From: Pseudomonas koreensis
GTDB taxonomy: Bacteria > Pseudomonadota > Gammaproteobacteria > Pseudomonadales > Pseudomonadaceae
DNA: 64,000 nucleotides
Assembly (NCBI RefSeq): GCF_025447595.1
Contig: NZ_JAOEJU010000001.1
Span: 310,001 to 374,000 of the forward strand
Direction of reading: 5' to 3'
Shown here: positions 52,333 to 60,301 of the stretch, piece by piece
Position numbering within the stretch: position 1 is the first letter of the stretch
Layout: each line of letters begins with the position of its first letter
Position numbers and translations under genes: made by a program
Notes under the pieces: generated by a model
The model's input: only the letters and a program-made list of their open reading frames with translations
The model's database searches: none
What the model was told of the DNA's origin: nothing

Positions 52333-54132
52333 ATGCAGCGCCTTTTCCTTTCGTTGTTGATCTGCCTGGGCTTCGTGCTCCCGGCCACGGCTCAGGCCTG
52401 GTGGCAGGACGACTGGCATTACCGCAAACAGATCGCTGTCGACACCACACCGCAAGGTGCCGCGATCAATCAGGCTCTGGGCCGCACCGCGCTGCTGGTG
52501 CGCCTGCACACCGGCAACTTCACGTTTGATGGCGTAAAAGAGGACGGCTCGGACCTGCGCTTCGTCGCCGCCGATGACAAAACCGTGCTCAACCACCAGG
52601 TCGAAAGCTTCGACGCGCTGATGGGCATGGCGCTGATCTGGGTCGATGTGCCGAATGTCGAGGGCGGTCAGCGCCAGGACATATGGATGTACTACGGCAA
52701 CCAGAAGGCGCCGGCGACCGGCAACGGACAGCTGACGTTCGATCCGAATTACACCGCGCTCTATCACTTCGACGGCGCCACCGGCACTCCGGCGAAAGAC
52801 ACCACTGCTTACGGCAACACCGCGCAGAGCGCGACCGGCGCCGCGATTGACGGCGTAGTGGGGCGGGCCTTGCAGTTCAGCGGCCAGCCGTTGCTGCTGC
52901 CGGCCAGTCCGTCGTTGCAGCACAACGCTGGCGGCGCATTCACCTTCAGTGCCTGGCTGCGTCTGGATCAGGCCAATGGCGAACAGTTGATCCTGGCCCG
53001 CCGCGAAGGCACCAACAGCCTGCTGGTCGGTGTGAATCAGGGCGTACCGTTCGTGGAGATCGATGGCCAGCGCGGGATCGCCACGCAGCCGCTGAATCCG
53101 GGCCAATGGCAGCACGTCGCACTGACCGCTGAAGGCGCGAAAGTGACGCTGTACATCAACGGTCGCGAAGGCGCGGCACTGGCTCAGGCGATGCCGGCGT
53201 TCAATTCGGTCATGGCCATCGGTGCTGATCTTCATGAAGGTACTTTCCAGCCGTTCGTAGGCGCCATCGACGAACTGCGCCTGTCGAAAGTCGCCCGCCC
53301 GGCGCCGCTGTTGCTGGCGGACGCCACTTCCCAGGGCGCCGAGTCGAAACTGGTCGCCTATGGCGTAGATGAAGAACAGTCCGGTTTCGGTTTCGGCAGC
53401 CTCGGCTTCCTGCTCAACGCGGTGCCGGTGGATGCCTGGGTGATCATCGCGGTGCTGGTGCTGATGATGTTCCAGTCGTGGATCATCATGCTGCGCAAGA
53501 ACCGCACCCTCAGCCGCGTCACTGCCGCCAACGAAGACTTCCGCGTGCAGTTCGCCAAGGTCGGCACTCGCCTGGAAATGTTCGCCGACGACACCCAACT
53601 CGCCCAGCGTTTGCAGCACTCGCCGCTGTGGCGCCTGTATCTGGTAGCGGTGAAAGAGATCCGCACCCGCCGCGAGCAGGGCGCCGATACCTCGTCGGTT
53701 TCCGCCGCAACCATCGAAGCTATCCGCTGCTCGATGGACGGCGTGCGTACCCGTGAAAACCAGCAACTCAGCTCGAAGCTTTCGACCCTGTCCAACGCCA
53801 TTGCCGGCGGTCCGTATATCGGCCTGCTCGGCACCGTGCTGGGGATCATGGTGGTGTTCCTCGGCACGGCCATGGCCGGCGACGTCAACATCAACGCCAT
53901 CGCGCCGGGCATGGCGGCAGCCTTGCTGGCTACGGCCATGGGCCTGTTCGTCGCGATCCCGGCGCTGTTTGGCTACAACCGCCTGATCACCCGCAACAAG
54001 GAAGTAAGCGCTGACATGCGCGTGTTCGTCGACGAGTTCATCACCCGTCTGGCGGAGATGCACGGCGAAGGCCAGTCCAGTGAAGCGGCGCATCAGCGCG
54101 GTCATCACGCCAACCACTCCGTACCGGCCTGA
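52333..54132 (+). CDS. exbB2: DUF2341-LamG-ExbB/TolQ fusion protein
   Basis: 599 residues from ATG 52333 (AAGGAG upstream, 14 nt after pdtB). Signal peptide (1-22), DUF2341 domain (about 25-125, with DDWHYRKQIAV and WMYYGNQ), a LamG/concanavalin-like sensor domain (about 140-345, with ALQFSG, FTFSAWLRL, WQHVALT and IDELRLSK), a transmembrane segment (366-388), then a MotA/TolQ/ExbB domain (about 400-580, GGPYIGLLGTVLGIMVVF). So a proton channel subunit carries a large periplasmic lectin-like head. Length is about 2.5 times that of ordinary ExbB. Acts with the ExbD and TonB-like proteins encoded next. Confidence 0.92.
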   Translation: MQRLFLSLLICLGFVLPATAQAWWQDDWHYRKQIAVDTTPQGAAINQALGRTALLVRLHTGNFTFDGVKEDGSDLRFVAADDKTVLNHQVESFDALMGMALIWVDVPNVEGGQRQDIWMYYGNQKAPATGNGQLTFDPNYTALYHFDGATGTPAKDTTAYGNTAQSATGAAIDGVVGRALQFSGQPLLLPASPSLQHNAGGAFTFSAWLRLDQANGEQLILARREGTNSLLVGVNQGVPFVEIDGQRGIATQPLNPGQWQHVALTAEGAKVTLYINGREGAALAQAMPAFNSVMAIGADLHEGTFQPFVGAIDELRLSKVARPAPLLLADATSQGAESKLVAYGVDEEQSGFGFGSLGFLLNAVPVDAWVIIAVLVLMMFQSWIIMLRKNRTLSRVTAANEDFRVQFAKVGTRLEMFADDTQLAQRLQHSPLWRLYLVAVKEIRTRREQGADTSSVSAATIEAIRCSMDGVRTRENQQLSSKLSTLSNAIAGGPYIGLLGTVLGIMVVFLGTAMAGDVNINAIAPGMAAALLATAMGLFVAIPALFGYNRLITRNKEVSADMRVFVDEFITRLAEMHGEGQSSEAAHQRGHHANHSVPA

Positions 54133-54143
54133 GGAGCACTGAC

Positions 54144-54569
54144 ATGGCGTCCGTAAATGCCTCCCACGACGATGATGAAGATGCAGCGGTAGACAGCATC
54201 AACATCACGCCACTGGTGGACGTGCTGATGGTGGTGCTGGTGATGTTCATCCTCACCGCCACCGCGCAGGTCTCCGGGATCCAGATCAACCTGCCCAAGG
54301 CCAGCGCCGCCGTGTCGCTGTCCGAGGCCAAGACCAAGGCGATTTCGGTCAACGACGGCGGCCAGGTGTTCCTCGACGCCTACCCGGTGACCCTGCCGGA
54401 GCTGGAAGAACGCCTGCGCATCGAGAAAGCGCAGAACCCGGACTTTCCCGTGATCGTGCGCGGCGACGCCACGGTGCAGTACCAGAAAGTCATCGAAGTG
54501 CTGGATCTGCTGCGCCGGCTTGAACTGTCCCAGGTCGGTCTCGTTACCGGCAAACCGACGCAGGGCTGA
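54144..54569 (+). CDS. exbD2: ExbD/TolR-family biopolymer transport protein
   Basis: 141 residues: short cytoplasmic N-terminus, one transmembrane segment (ITPLVDVLMVVLVMFILTA) with the proton-coupling Asp in PLVDVLMV (about residue 31), then a periplasmic domain ending LELSQVGLVT. It partners with the ExbB fusion to energise the TonB-like protein. It starts 11 nt after the exbB stop and ends 3 nt before the next gene. Confidence 0.95.
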   Translation: MASVNASHDDDEDAAVDSINITPLVDVLMVVLVMFILTATAQVSGIQINLPKASAAVSLSEAKTKAISVNDGGQVFLDAYPVTLPELEERLRIEKAQNPDFPVIVRGDATVQYQKVIEVLDLLRRLELSQVGLVTGKPTQG

Positions 54570-54572
54570 GTG

Positions 54573-55277
54573 ATGACTGCACAACTGCCAATCGAGCCTT
54601 TGCCGGTGAGAAAGTCGCCACTGCGTTACGTGAAGTGGGGCGTCGGGCTGCTGCTGGGCGCCATCGCGGCATTTCTGTTGTGGCAGTGGGCCAACGACAT
54701 GAGCGGCATCCGCCGGGAAGCGCCGAAGGTGCCGACGATCATCCCGTTGCCGCCACCGCCACCTCCGCCGCCGGAAAAACCGCCGGAGCCGGAAACCCCG
54801 GTCGAGGAAAAAATCGTCGAGCCCGAGCCAACGCCCGAGCCGCAAGAGGTCAAGCCCGAGGAAGAGGCGCCGCCATCGCCGGCGGACGATCTGGCCAACC
54901 CGATGCAGATCGACGGCGACGCCCAGAGCGGTAGCGATGCTTTCAACATCGGCGCGGGCAAGGGCGGCGGCATGGCCGGTTCCGGCGGTGGGCGACTGGG
55001 CAACGGCACCTACAGCCAGTTCCTCGCGTTCACCTTCCAGAAACTGCTGCGGGAGAACCCCGACCTGCGCAACCTCGCGTTTTCGCTGCAGGCCGATGTG
55101 TGGCTGAGCAGCGTCGGCGAGATCACCCGGGTCGAGCTGATCAAGTCCAGCGGCAGCCCCGAGATCGACAGTCAGGTGCTGGCCGCATTGCGTAACGCGC
55201 CGCATCTGAGCGAACGGCCACCGGCCTCCATCACCTTGCCTGTGCGCATGTCCCTGCAAGGGCGGCGTCCGGGTTAA
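54573..55277 (+). CDS. TonB-like energy transducer
   Basis: 234 residues from ATG 54573. One transmembrane segment near the N-terminus (WGVGLLLGAIAAFLLWQW), a Pro/Glu-rich spacer with a run of eight prolines and PEPETPVEEK, a Gly-rich linker (GAGKGGGMAGSGGGR), and a C-terminal TonB-type domain (SVGEITRVELIKSSGSPEIDSQVLAALR). It should couple the ExbB-ExbD proton channel to an outer-membrane partner, probably within this locus: the TpsB or the porin-like protein. Confidence 0.9.
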   Translation: MTAQLPIEPLPVRKSPLRYVKWGVGLLLGAIAAFLLWQWANDMSGIRREAPKVPTIIPLPPPPPPPPEKPPEPETPVEEKIVEPEPTPEPQEVKPEEEAPPSPADDLANPMQIDGDAQSGSDAFNIGAGKGGGMAGSGGGRLGNGTYSQFLAFTFQKLLRENPDLRNLAFSLQADVWLSSVGEITRVELIKSSGSPEIDSQVLAALRNAPHLSERPPASITLPVRMSLQGRRPG

Positions 55278-55316
55278 CCGAATTCATAAAGCTGTATGAA
55301 AAGGAGTTGTGTGCAG

Positions 55317-57014
55317 ATGATTTCCAACGTGAATCGATTGTCCCTGGCGGTCGGCATGGTCATCGCGACCCTGGTCGGTCAGGCCGCGGCAGCGCCTGCG
55401 CCCTCGGAGAACGCCACGATCAATCTGATCCGCTTGCTGGTCGAGCAGGGCATTCTGAAACAGGACAAGGCCGACGCACTGATCGCCCAGGCCCAGAACG
55501 AAGCGGCCCAGGCCAAGCAGGCTGCGGCATCCACCGCTGTGGCGGCCGGGCCGGTCGCCGCACCGGGCGATGTGCGGGTGCAATACGTACCGGCTGCGGT
55601 GCGCGACCAGATCCGCGATCAGGTCAAGGCCGAAGTCATGGCCACCGCCAAGCAGGAAAACTGGGCCGCGCCCAACACGTTCCCGGACTGGGCGTCGCGC
55701 ATCAGCTTCGACGGCGACATCCGTCTGCGTGACGAATCGCGCTACTACTCGGGCAGCAACAGCAATGAAATCGTCGACTTCGCCAAGCTCAACAACAACG
55801 GCCCGTACGACGTGAACCCCAACAGCAGCACCGCGTTGCCGCCGTTGCTCAACACCCGCGAAGACCGCGAAAACCTGTTCCGCCTGCGCGCCCGCCTAGG
55901 CATGAAAGCGGTGATCTCGCCGGAATGGACCGCCGGCATCCGCATCGGCACCGGCTCGGACAACAACCCCGTGTCGACCACCCAGAACCTCGGTGGCGGC
56001 TTCTCGAAAAAAGACATCTGGCTCGATCAGGGCTACCTGACCTGGAAGCCGTCGGATGAGCTGACCCTGACCGGTGGCCGTTTCGCCAACCCGTTCATGT
56101 CCACCGACATGCTGTATTCCAACGACCTGAACTTCGACGGCGTGGCAGCGATTTTCGACCACAAGCTCAGCCGCGACTGGGGCGTGTTCGGTACCCTCGG
56201 CGCGTTCCCGGTGGACTACACCAACGACACCACCACCAGCAACGGCTTCGACAAGGAAGAAAGCGACAACAAATGGCTATACGGCGCGCAGATCGGCGCC
56301 AAATGGGCGATCAACAGCAACAACCGCCTGAAAGGCGCGCTGGCCTACTACCGCTTCGACGACATCGAAGGCCAGCGCTCCAGCCCTTGCGAACCGTGGG
56401 CCGGCGCGCCGGGCTGCGACAGCGACGGCACCCGCGCAGCATTCATGCAAAAGGGCAACAGCGTGTTCCTGCTGCGTGACATCACGCCGAACCCGCTTAA
56501 CCCGACCACCACGCCGCAACCGCAATTCGTTGGCCTGGCGTCCGAGTTCAACCTGCTTGATCTCAACGTGGTGTGGGACGCCGACCTGCCGGAAGACTTC
56601 AAACTGCGCAGCCAGGGCAACTACATCCATAACCTCGGCTACGACGAAGGCGACATGCGCAAGCGTTCGGCCGGGCAACTGGTCAACAACCTCGACAGCA
56701 ACGGCAACATCGAAAGCGGCGCCAATGCGTGGATGGTCCAGTTCACCCTCGGCAACGCACTGGAGCTGAAGAAGCAGGGCGACTGGAACCTGTTCGCCGG
56801 CTACAAGTACATCCAGCCGGATGCCTTGCCGGACGGCTTCAACGATTCGTCGTTCCACCTCGGCGGCACCAACGCCAAGGGCTACTTCCTGGGCGGCAAT
56901 TACGGTCTGGCGAAGAACGTTTACGCCACCGGCCGCTGGCTGAGTTCGGAGGCGGTGTATGGCGCGCCGTTCGACATCGACGTCATGCAGCTTGAGATCA
57001 ACACGCGCTTCTAA
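55317..57014 (+). CDS. Putative outer-membrane porin
   Basis: 565 residues from ATG 55317 (AAGGAG ten nt upstream). Signal peptide ending near GQAAA-AP. A short helical region (INLIRLLVEQGILKQDKADALIAQAQNEAAQ) resembles the N-terminal coiled stretch of the Porin_5-like putative porin family. A barrel of alternating strands follows, with FDGDIRLRDESRYY and LRARLGMKAVISPEW, and a terminal Phe (INTRF). Belongs to the TonB/ExbBD/TpsB operon by spacing and direction, and may be the outer-membrane target of the TonB-like protein. Confidence 0.88.
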   Translation: MISNVNRLSLAVGMVIATLVGQAAAAPAPSENATINLIRLLVEQGILKQDKADALIAQAQNEAAQAKQAAASTAVAAGPVAAPGDVRVQYVPAAVRDQIRDQVKAEVMATAKQENWAAPNTFPDWASRISFDGDIRLRDESRYYSGSNSNEIVDFAKLNNNGPYDVNPNSSTALPPLLNTREDRENLFRLRARLGMKAVISPEWTAGIRIGTGSDNNPVSTTQNLGGGFSKKDIWLDQGYLTWKPSDELTLTGGRFANPFMSTDMLYSNDLNFDGVAAIFDHKLSRDWGVFGTLGAFPVDYTNDTTTSNGFDKEESDNKWLYGAQIGAKWAINSNNRLKGALAYYRFDDIEGQRSSPCEPWAGAPGCDSDGTRAAFMQKGNSVFLLRDITPNPLNPTTTPQPQFVGLASEFNLLDLNVVWDADLPEDFKLRSQGNYIHNLGYDEGDMRKRSAGQLVNNLDSNGNIESGANAWMVQFTLGNALELKKQGDWNLFAGYKYIQPDALPDGFNDSSFHLGGTNAKGYFLGGNYGLAKNVYATGRWLSSEAVYGAPFDIDVMQLEINTRF

Positions 57015-57030
57015 GCGCCGGGAGAGGGTT

Positions 57031-57660
57031 ATGAAAATCCGCTTTTTATGGCTTGGGCTCGGGATGTTGATCGCCACCGAGGCGAGCGCCGAAGGTATGG
57101 AGGAACGGCTGCGCACGCAATTGCGCAGCACCACCCAGCAGCTGCAAACCCTGCAAAGTCAGCAGGCCCAGGCCAGCGCCGCGCAACTGGCGGCGCAGAA
57201 CGAAGCCAAGGCTGCGCAGGCGCAGATCAAGCAATTGACCGCCGAACTGGCCAAGGCCAAAGGCCTCGCCGAGCAACTGGCCGGGCAGCAGCAAAGCCTG
57301 CACAGCCAGGCCCAGGCGCAAGTCGCGGCGAGTAACGAGCAGACCGGCAAGTTCAAGAAAGCCTATGACGAGTTGTTGGTCATGGCCCGTGCCAAAGAGG
57401 CAGAACGGTCTAAGCTTCAAGCGCAATTGACTGAACGTGACACACAAGTGCAGCAATGTTCGGTCAAGAATCAGCAGATGTATGGCGTGGCCAAGCAGAT
57501 TCTCACCGCCTACGAAAACATCGATGTGGCCGAGGTGATGAAGATCCGCCAGCCCTTCGCCGGCAGCGCCCGGGTCAAGTTCGATGAACTGGCTCAGGGC
57601 TTTGGCGATGAACTGTACAAGACTCAATTCGATGCGCCGCAAGCCGCGATCGCGCACTGA
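57031..57660 (+). CDS. Exported coiled-coil protein
   Basis: 209 residues from ATG 57031, with GGGAGAGG just upstream. A signal peptide (MKIRFLWLGLGMLIATEASA) is followed by a Gln/Ala-rich heptad-repeat region (about 25-150) that should form a long coiled coil, and a less regular C-terminus with a Cys (QQCSVKNQQMYGVAKQIL). No named domain is recognised. A periplasmic spacer or adaptor within the Pdt-like system is plausible from context. Confidence 0.82.
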   Translation: MKIRFLWLGLGMLIATEASAEGMEERLRTQLRSTTQQLQTLQSQQAQASAAQLAAQNEAKAAQAQIKQLTAELAKAKGLAEQLAGQQQSLHSQAQAQVAASNEQTGKFKKAYDELLVMARAKEAERSKLQAQLTERDTQVQQCSVKNQQMYGVAKQILTAYENIDVAEVMKIRQPFAGSARVKFDELAQGFGDELYKTQFDAPQAAIAH

Positions 57661-57689
57661 TTAAAAGACTCATGGACAAGGAAGAAGTA

Positions 57690-58157
57690 ATGACTCAATT
57701 GATCTCCCACGTATCCCCGCAATCCCTGACCGACGTGCTGCAAGCCGCCGGTTACCGCGTCAACCAGACCGAACAGAATGGCATCGTCCAGTTGCTCAGC
57801 GCCAGCCAGGGCATCGGTTATGCCGTGCGTTTCGGCAACCCGGCGGTGGCGGAGCAGGGCAGCTACGTCGACTTCACGTTCAGTTGCGCCTTGCGCGTGC
57901 AGGGTGAGTTGCCGGCCGGTGTGGCCGAGCAGTGGAACGCGACCCGCCGGTTTGCCCGGTTGTCGTTGCAGGGTGAGTTTCTGGTGATGGAAATGGACGT
58001 GGTGGTGGCCGCTGGCGTCAGCAGCGATTACCTGCGCGGCAACCTGGAATTGTGGGATCGCCTGCTTCAGGAGTTCATCGTTTACCTGCGTGATTTCACC
58101 CAGAACGCTGCTGCCGCCCAGGCTCCAAAGGTTGAGCAAGAGGAAGTCGCGCTGTGA
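57690..58157 (+). CDS. YbjN-domain protein
   Basis: 155 residues from ATG 57690. Cytoplasmic, no signal. The pattern LTDVLQAAGYRV, LLSASQGIGYAVRFGNPA, then the helical NATRRFARLSLQGEFLVMEMDVVVAAGVSSDYLRGNL fits the YbjN family, whose fold resembles type III secretion chaperones. In this operon it may chaperone or regulate an exported component; this is inference. The stop overlaps the following gene by 4 nt. Confidence 0.85.
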   Translation: MTQLISHVSPQSLTDVLQAAGYRVNQTEQNGIVQLLSASQGIGYAVRFGNPAVAEQGSYVDFTFSCALRVQGELPAGVAEQWNATRRFARLSLQGEFLVMEMDVVVAAGVSSDYLRGNLELWDRLLQEFIVYLRDFTQNAAAAQAPKVEQEEVAL

Positions 58158-59101
58158 CAAAACCTGCCATGGTAATCAGCGCCGCCGCGGTGGCGCTGTT
58201 GGTGGTGGCCGTGGCGCTGGTGGTGCGGCCGGGCAATGACCCGGTCGCCGCCCAGCAACCGGCGCCGGTCGTTGCGGCGAACAGTGGGCCTGCGGTGGCG
58301 CGGTTGGGCAATCAGCAGGTTTCGCCTGAGGAATTGCAGGCGTTGCTGGCGGCTGTTCCACCGCAAACCCGCGAGCAATTGCGTGGCAATCGTGAAGCGC
58401 TGGAGCGCTGGATTCGTTCCCGCCTGGCTGAAAAAGCGGTGCTGGAACAGGCCGACGCCCAAGGCTGGGCGCAGCGCCCGGACGTTGTACGGCAGACTCG
58501 TGCCGCCACTGAGCAGATCGTATTTCGCGACTATTTGCAGTCGGTGAGTCAGGTGCCGGCGGATTATCCGAGCGCTGCCGAGTTGCAGCAGGCGTACGAC
58601 GTGGGCAAGGCCAACTGGCAGACACCGGCGCTGTATCGGGTCAGCCAGATTTTTCTCGGGGTGAATGAGCCGCAGAACCTTGAGGCGGTGCGCAAGCAGG
58701 CGACGGATCTGAGCAAGAAAGCCCAGTCGACCCCGGCGGACTTTGCGGCGTTGGCCAAGGAGTTTTCCCAGGATCGGCTCACGGCCGAACGCGGCGGCGA
58801 CACCGGCCTGCAACCGTTGCAGCAATTGGTGCCGGAAGTGCGCGGTGCGGTGGCACGACTCAAGGTTGGCGCGGTGTCCGATCCCGTTCAGAGCAGCGCC
58901 GGTTTTCACGTGATCAAACTCACCGAACAACAACCGGCCCGCACCGCGACCCTCGACGAGTTGCGCGATCAACTGACTCAGGCTTTGCGGGCGCAACGTC
59001 AGGAACAGATCGCCCAGGCCTACCTGGACGGCATGCTCAACACCGCAACGCTGAGCATCGACGGGGCCGAGCTCAACAAGGTGCTGGAGGAAAAACTGTA
59101 A
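58154..59101 (+). CDS. PpiC/parvulin-type peptidyl-prolyl isomerase
   Basis: 315 residues with a GTG start at 58154 overlapping the previous stop. An N-terminal membrane anchor (VISAAAVALLVVAVALVV) is followed by a SurA-like helical part and a parvulin domain (YRVSQIFLGVN, FAALAKEFSQDRLTAERGGDTGLQPL, SDPVQSSAGFHVIKLTE). It likely folds exported barrel or passenger proteins of this locus in the periplasm. The P. aeruginosa Pdt region also carries a PpiC-type gene. Confidence 0.93.
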   Translation: MTKPAMVISAAAVALLVVAVALVVRPGNDPVAAQQPAPVVAANSGPAVARLGNQQVSPEELQALLAAVPPQTREQLRGNREALERWIRSRLAEKAVLEQADAQGWAQRPDVVRQTRAATEQIVFRDYLQSVSQVPADYPSAAELQQAYDVGKANWQTPALYRVSQIFLGVNEPQNLEAVRKQATDLSKKAQSTPADFAALAKEFSQDRLTAERGGDTGLQPLQQLVPEVRGAVARLKVGAVSDPVQSSAGFHVIKLTEQQPARTATLDELRDQLTQALRAQRQEQIAQAYLDGMLNTATLSIDGAELNKVLEEKL

Positions 59102-59123
59102 TTCAGATCCACCTCTGAACCCT

Positions 59124-59210
59124 GTGGGAGCGAGCTTGCTCGCGAAAGCGGTGTATCTGGCAATGAGATGTTGCGTGTGCCGATGTCTTCGCGAGCAAGC
59201 TCGCTCCCAC
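59124..59210. repeat. REP doublet (REPIN), copy 2
   Basis: GTGGGAGCGAGCTTGCTCGCG and its inverted partner CGCGAGCAAGCTCGCTCCCAC, arm sequence identical to copy 1, in the gap between the PpiC and LysR genes. Confidence 0.95.
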
Positions 59211-59258
59211 AATGGATTTATGCAAAGGCAAACAACAAAGATCGACAGGGAGTCATCG

Positions 59259-60236
59259 ATGTCATTCACCGAACCCGCAGCACGACAGAGCAGCGCCGAT
59301 TTCCGCTGGCCACGGGACAAGGACGAACCCTGGCTGGCGCAGGCCGCGACCCTCGACAGCGACGTCGCCCAATACTTTCTGGTCAGCGCCCGTTGCGGCT
59401 GCTTCATGCAGGCCGCTCGCAGCCTCAACGTGCGCTCGACCCTGCTGCGCAAACAACTGGCGCAACTCGAACAGCAATTGCAATGCGCGCTGTTCAGCTT
59501 TCAGGGCAGCGCCCTCAGCCTGACCCGCGAAGGCCAGCAACTGCAGGCGCAACTGATCGCGTTGGCTCACGAACGCAAACTGCCGGTGATCGAGCAGCCG
59601 CTGATTAGGCTGGCCGTCGCCGAATCGATCCTGCATGACATCCTCGGTCGCGACCTCATCGCACTGCTGCGCCGCAACGCCAGCGTGCGCCTGGAAATCA
59701 TCGCCCTCGACAGCGAACTGGCCCTGCGCGCCGTCAGCGCCGACATCGTGCTCTGGCTCGCCCATGGCGACACCCCGTATCCCGGCCCGACCTTCGCCAC
59801 CAGCGAACCGCAACGCCTGGCGCAACTGGAATACCAGCCGCACATCGCCAAACGCTATTCCCGTGTCACCGCCCGCCCGGAAAGCCCGGACGACCTTGTC
59901 GATTTCATGCTGGTGCAATGGCAGCACGATCGGCAGATCGACAGCTTTCGACCTTGGAATGAGCTGGTCGAACAGCGGTTGGCCGGGGTGGTGCAGATGC
60001 AGTCTTATGAGCTGATGCTGGAGATGATCCGTTGCAGTGCGTGCATTGGTTTGCTGCCGATGTACATGAGCCGGTTTGATCGCGGGCTGGTGGCGTTGCC
60101 GGGGTTGTTTGACGAGGCGATGCGGTTGCAGGTGTGGCTGGCGGTGAACAGTGAATCGCAGGATGTCGGGGAGGTGCAGACGCTGATCGAATTGATTCGG
60201 AGGACGTTCAGTGAGCGTCGGGAGTGGTTTGAATAA
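59259..60236 (+). CDS. LysR-like transcriptional regulator of the Pdt-like locus
   Basis: 325 residues from ATG 59259 (AGGGAG 6 nt upstream). The HTH is recognisable but divergent (QYFLVSARCGCFMQAARSLNVRSTLLRKQLAQLEQQLQCALFSF), preceded by an unusual N-terminal extension of about 35 residues. The substrate domain follows (IRLAVAESILHDILGRDLIALLRRNASVRLEIIA). It lies at the end of the TpsB/TonB/porin locus on the same strand, as in P. aeruginosa, and may regulate it. Confidence 0.87.
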   Translation: MSFTEPAARQSSADFRWPRDKDEPWLAQAATLDSDVAQYFLVSARCGCFMQAARSLNVRSTLLRKQLAQLEQQLQCALFSFQGSALSLTREGQQLQAQLIALAHERKLPVIEQPLIRLAVAESILHDILGRDLIALLRRNASVRLEIIALDSELALRAVSADIVLWLAHGDTPYPGPTFATSEPQRLAQLEYQPHIAKRYSRVTARPESPDDLVDFMLVQWQHDRQIDSFRPWNELVEQRLAGVVQMQSYELMLEMIRCSACIGLLPMYMSRFDRGLVALPGLFDEAMRLQVWLAVNSESQDVGEVQTLIELIRRTFSERREWFE

Positions 60237-60243
60237 GGCCAAA

Positions 60244-60278
60244 AGCCGTCCGATTGCTTACGATGTCTTCGGACGGCT
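60244..60278. terminator. Bidirectional terminator
   Basis: Arms AGCCGTCCGA (60244-60253) and TCGGACGGCT (60269-60278); on the plus side the stem is followed by GTTGTTGCTTTTTATCTTTTT, on the minus side by TTTT. It lies between convergent genes. Confidence 0.85.
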
Positions 60279-60301
60279 GTTGTTGCTTTTTATCTTTTTA
60301 A

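Noticed and set aside
52315..54117. Minus-strand open frame of about 600 codons
   Set aside because: Antisense to the DUF2341-LamG-ExbB gene; Arg/His/Gln-rich composition typical of shadow frames.
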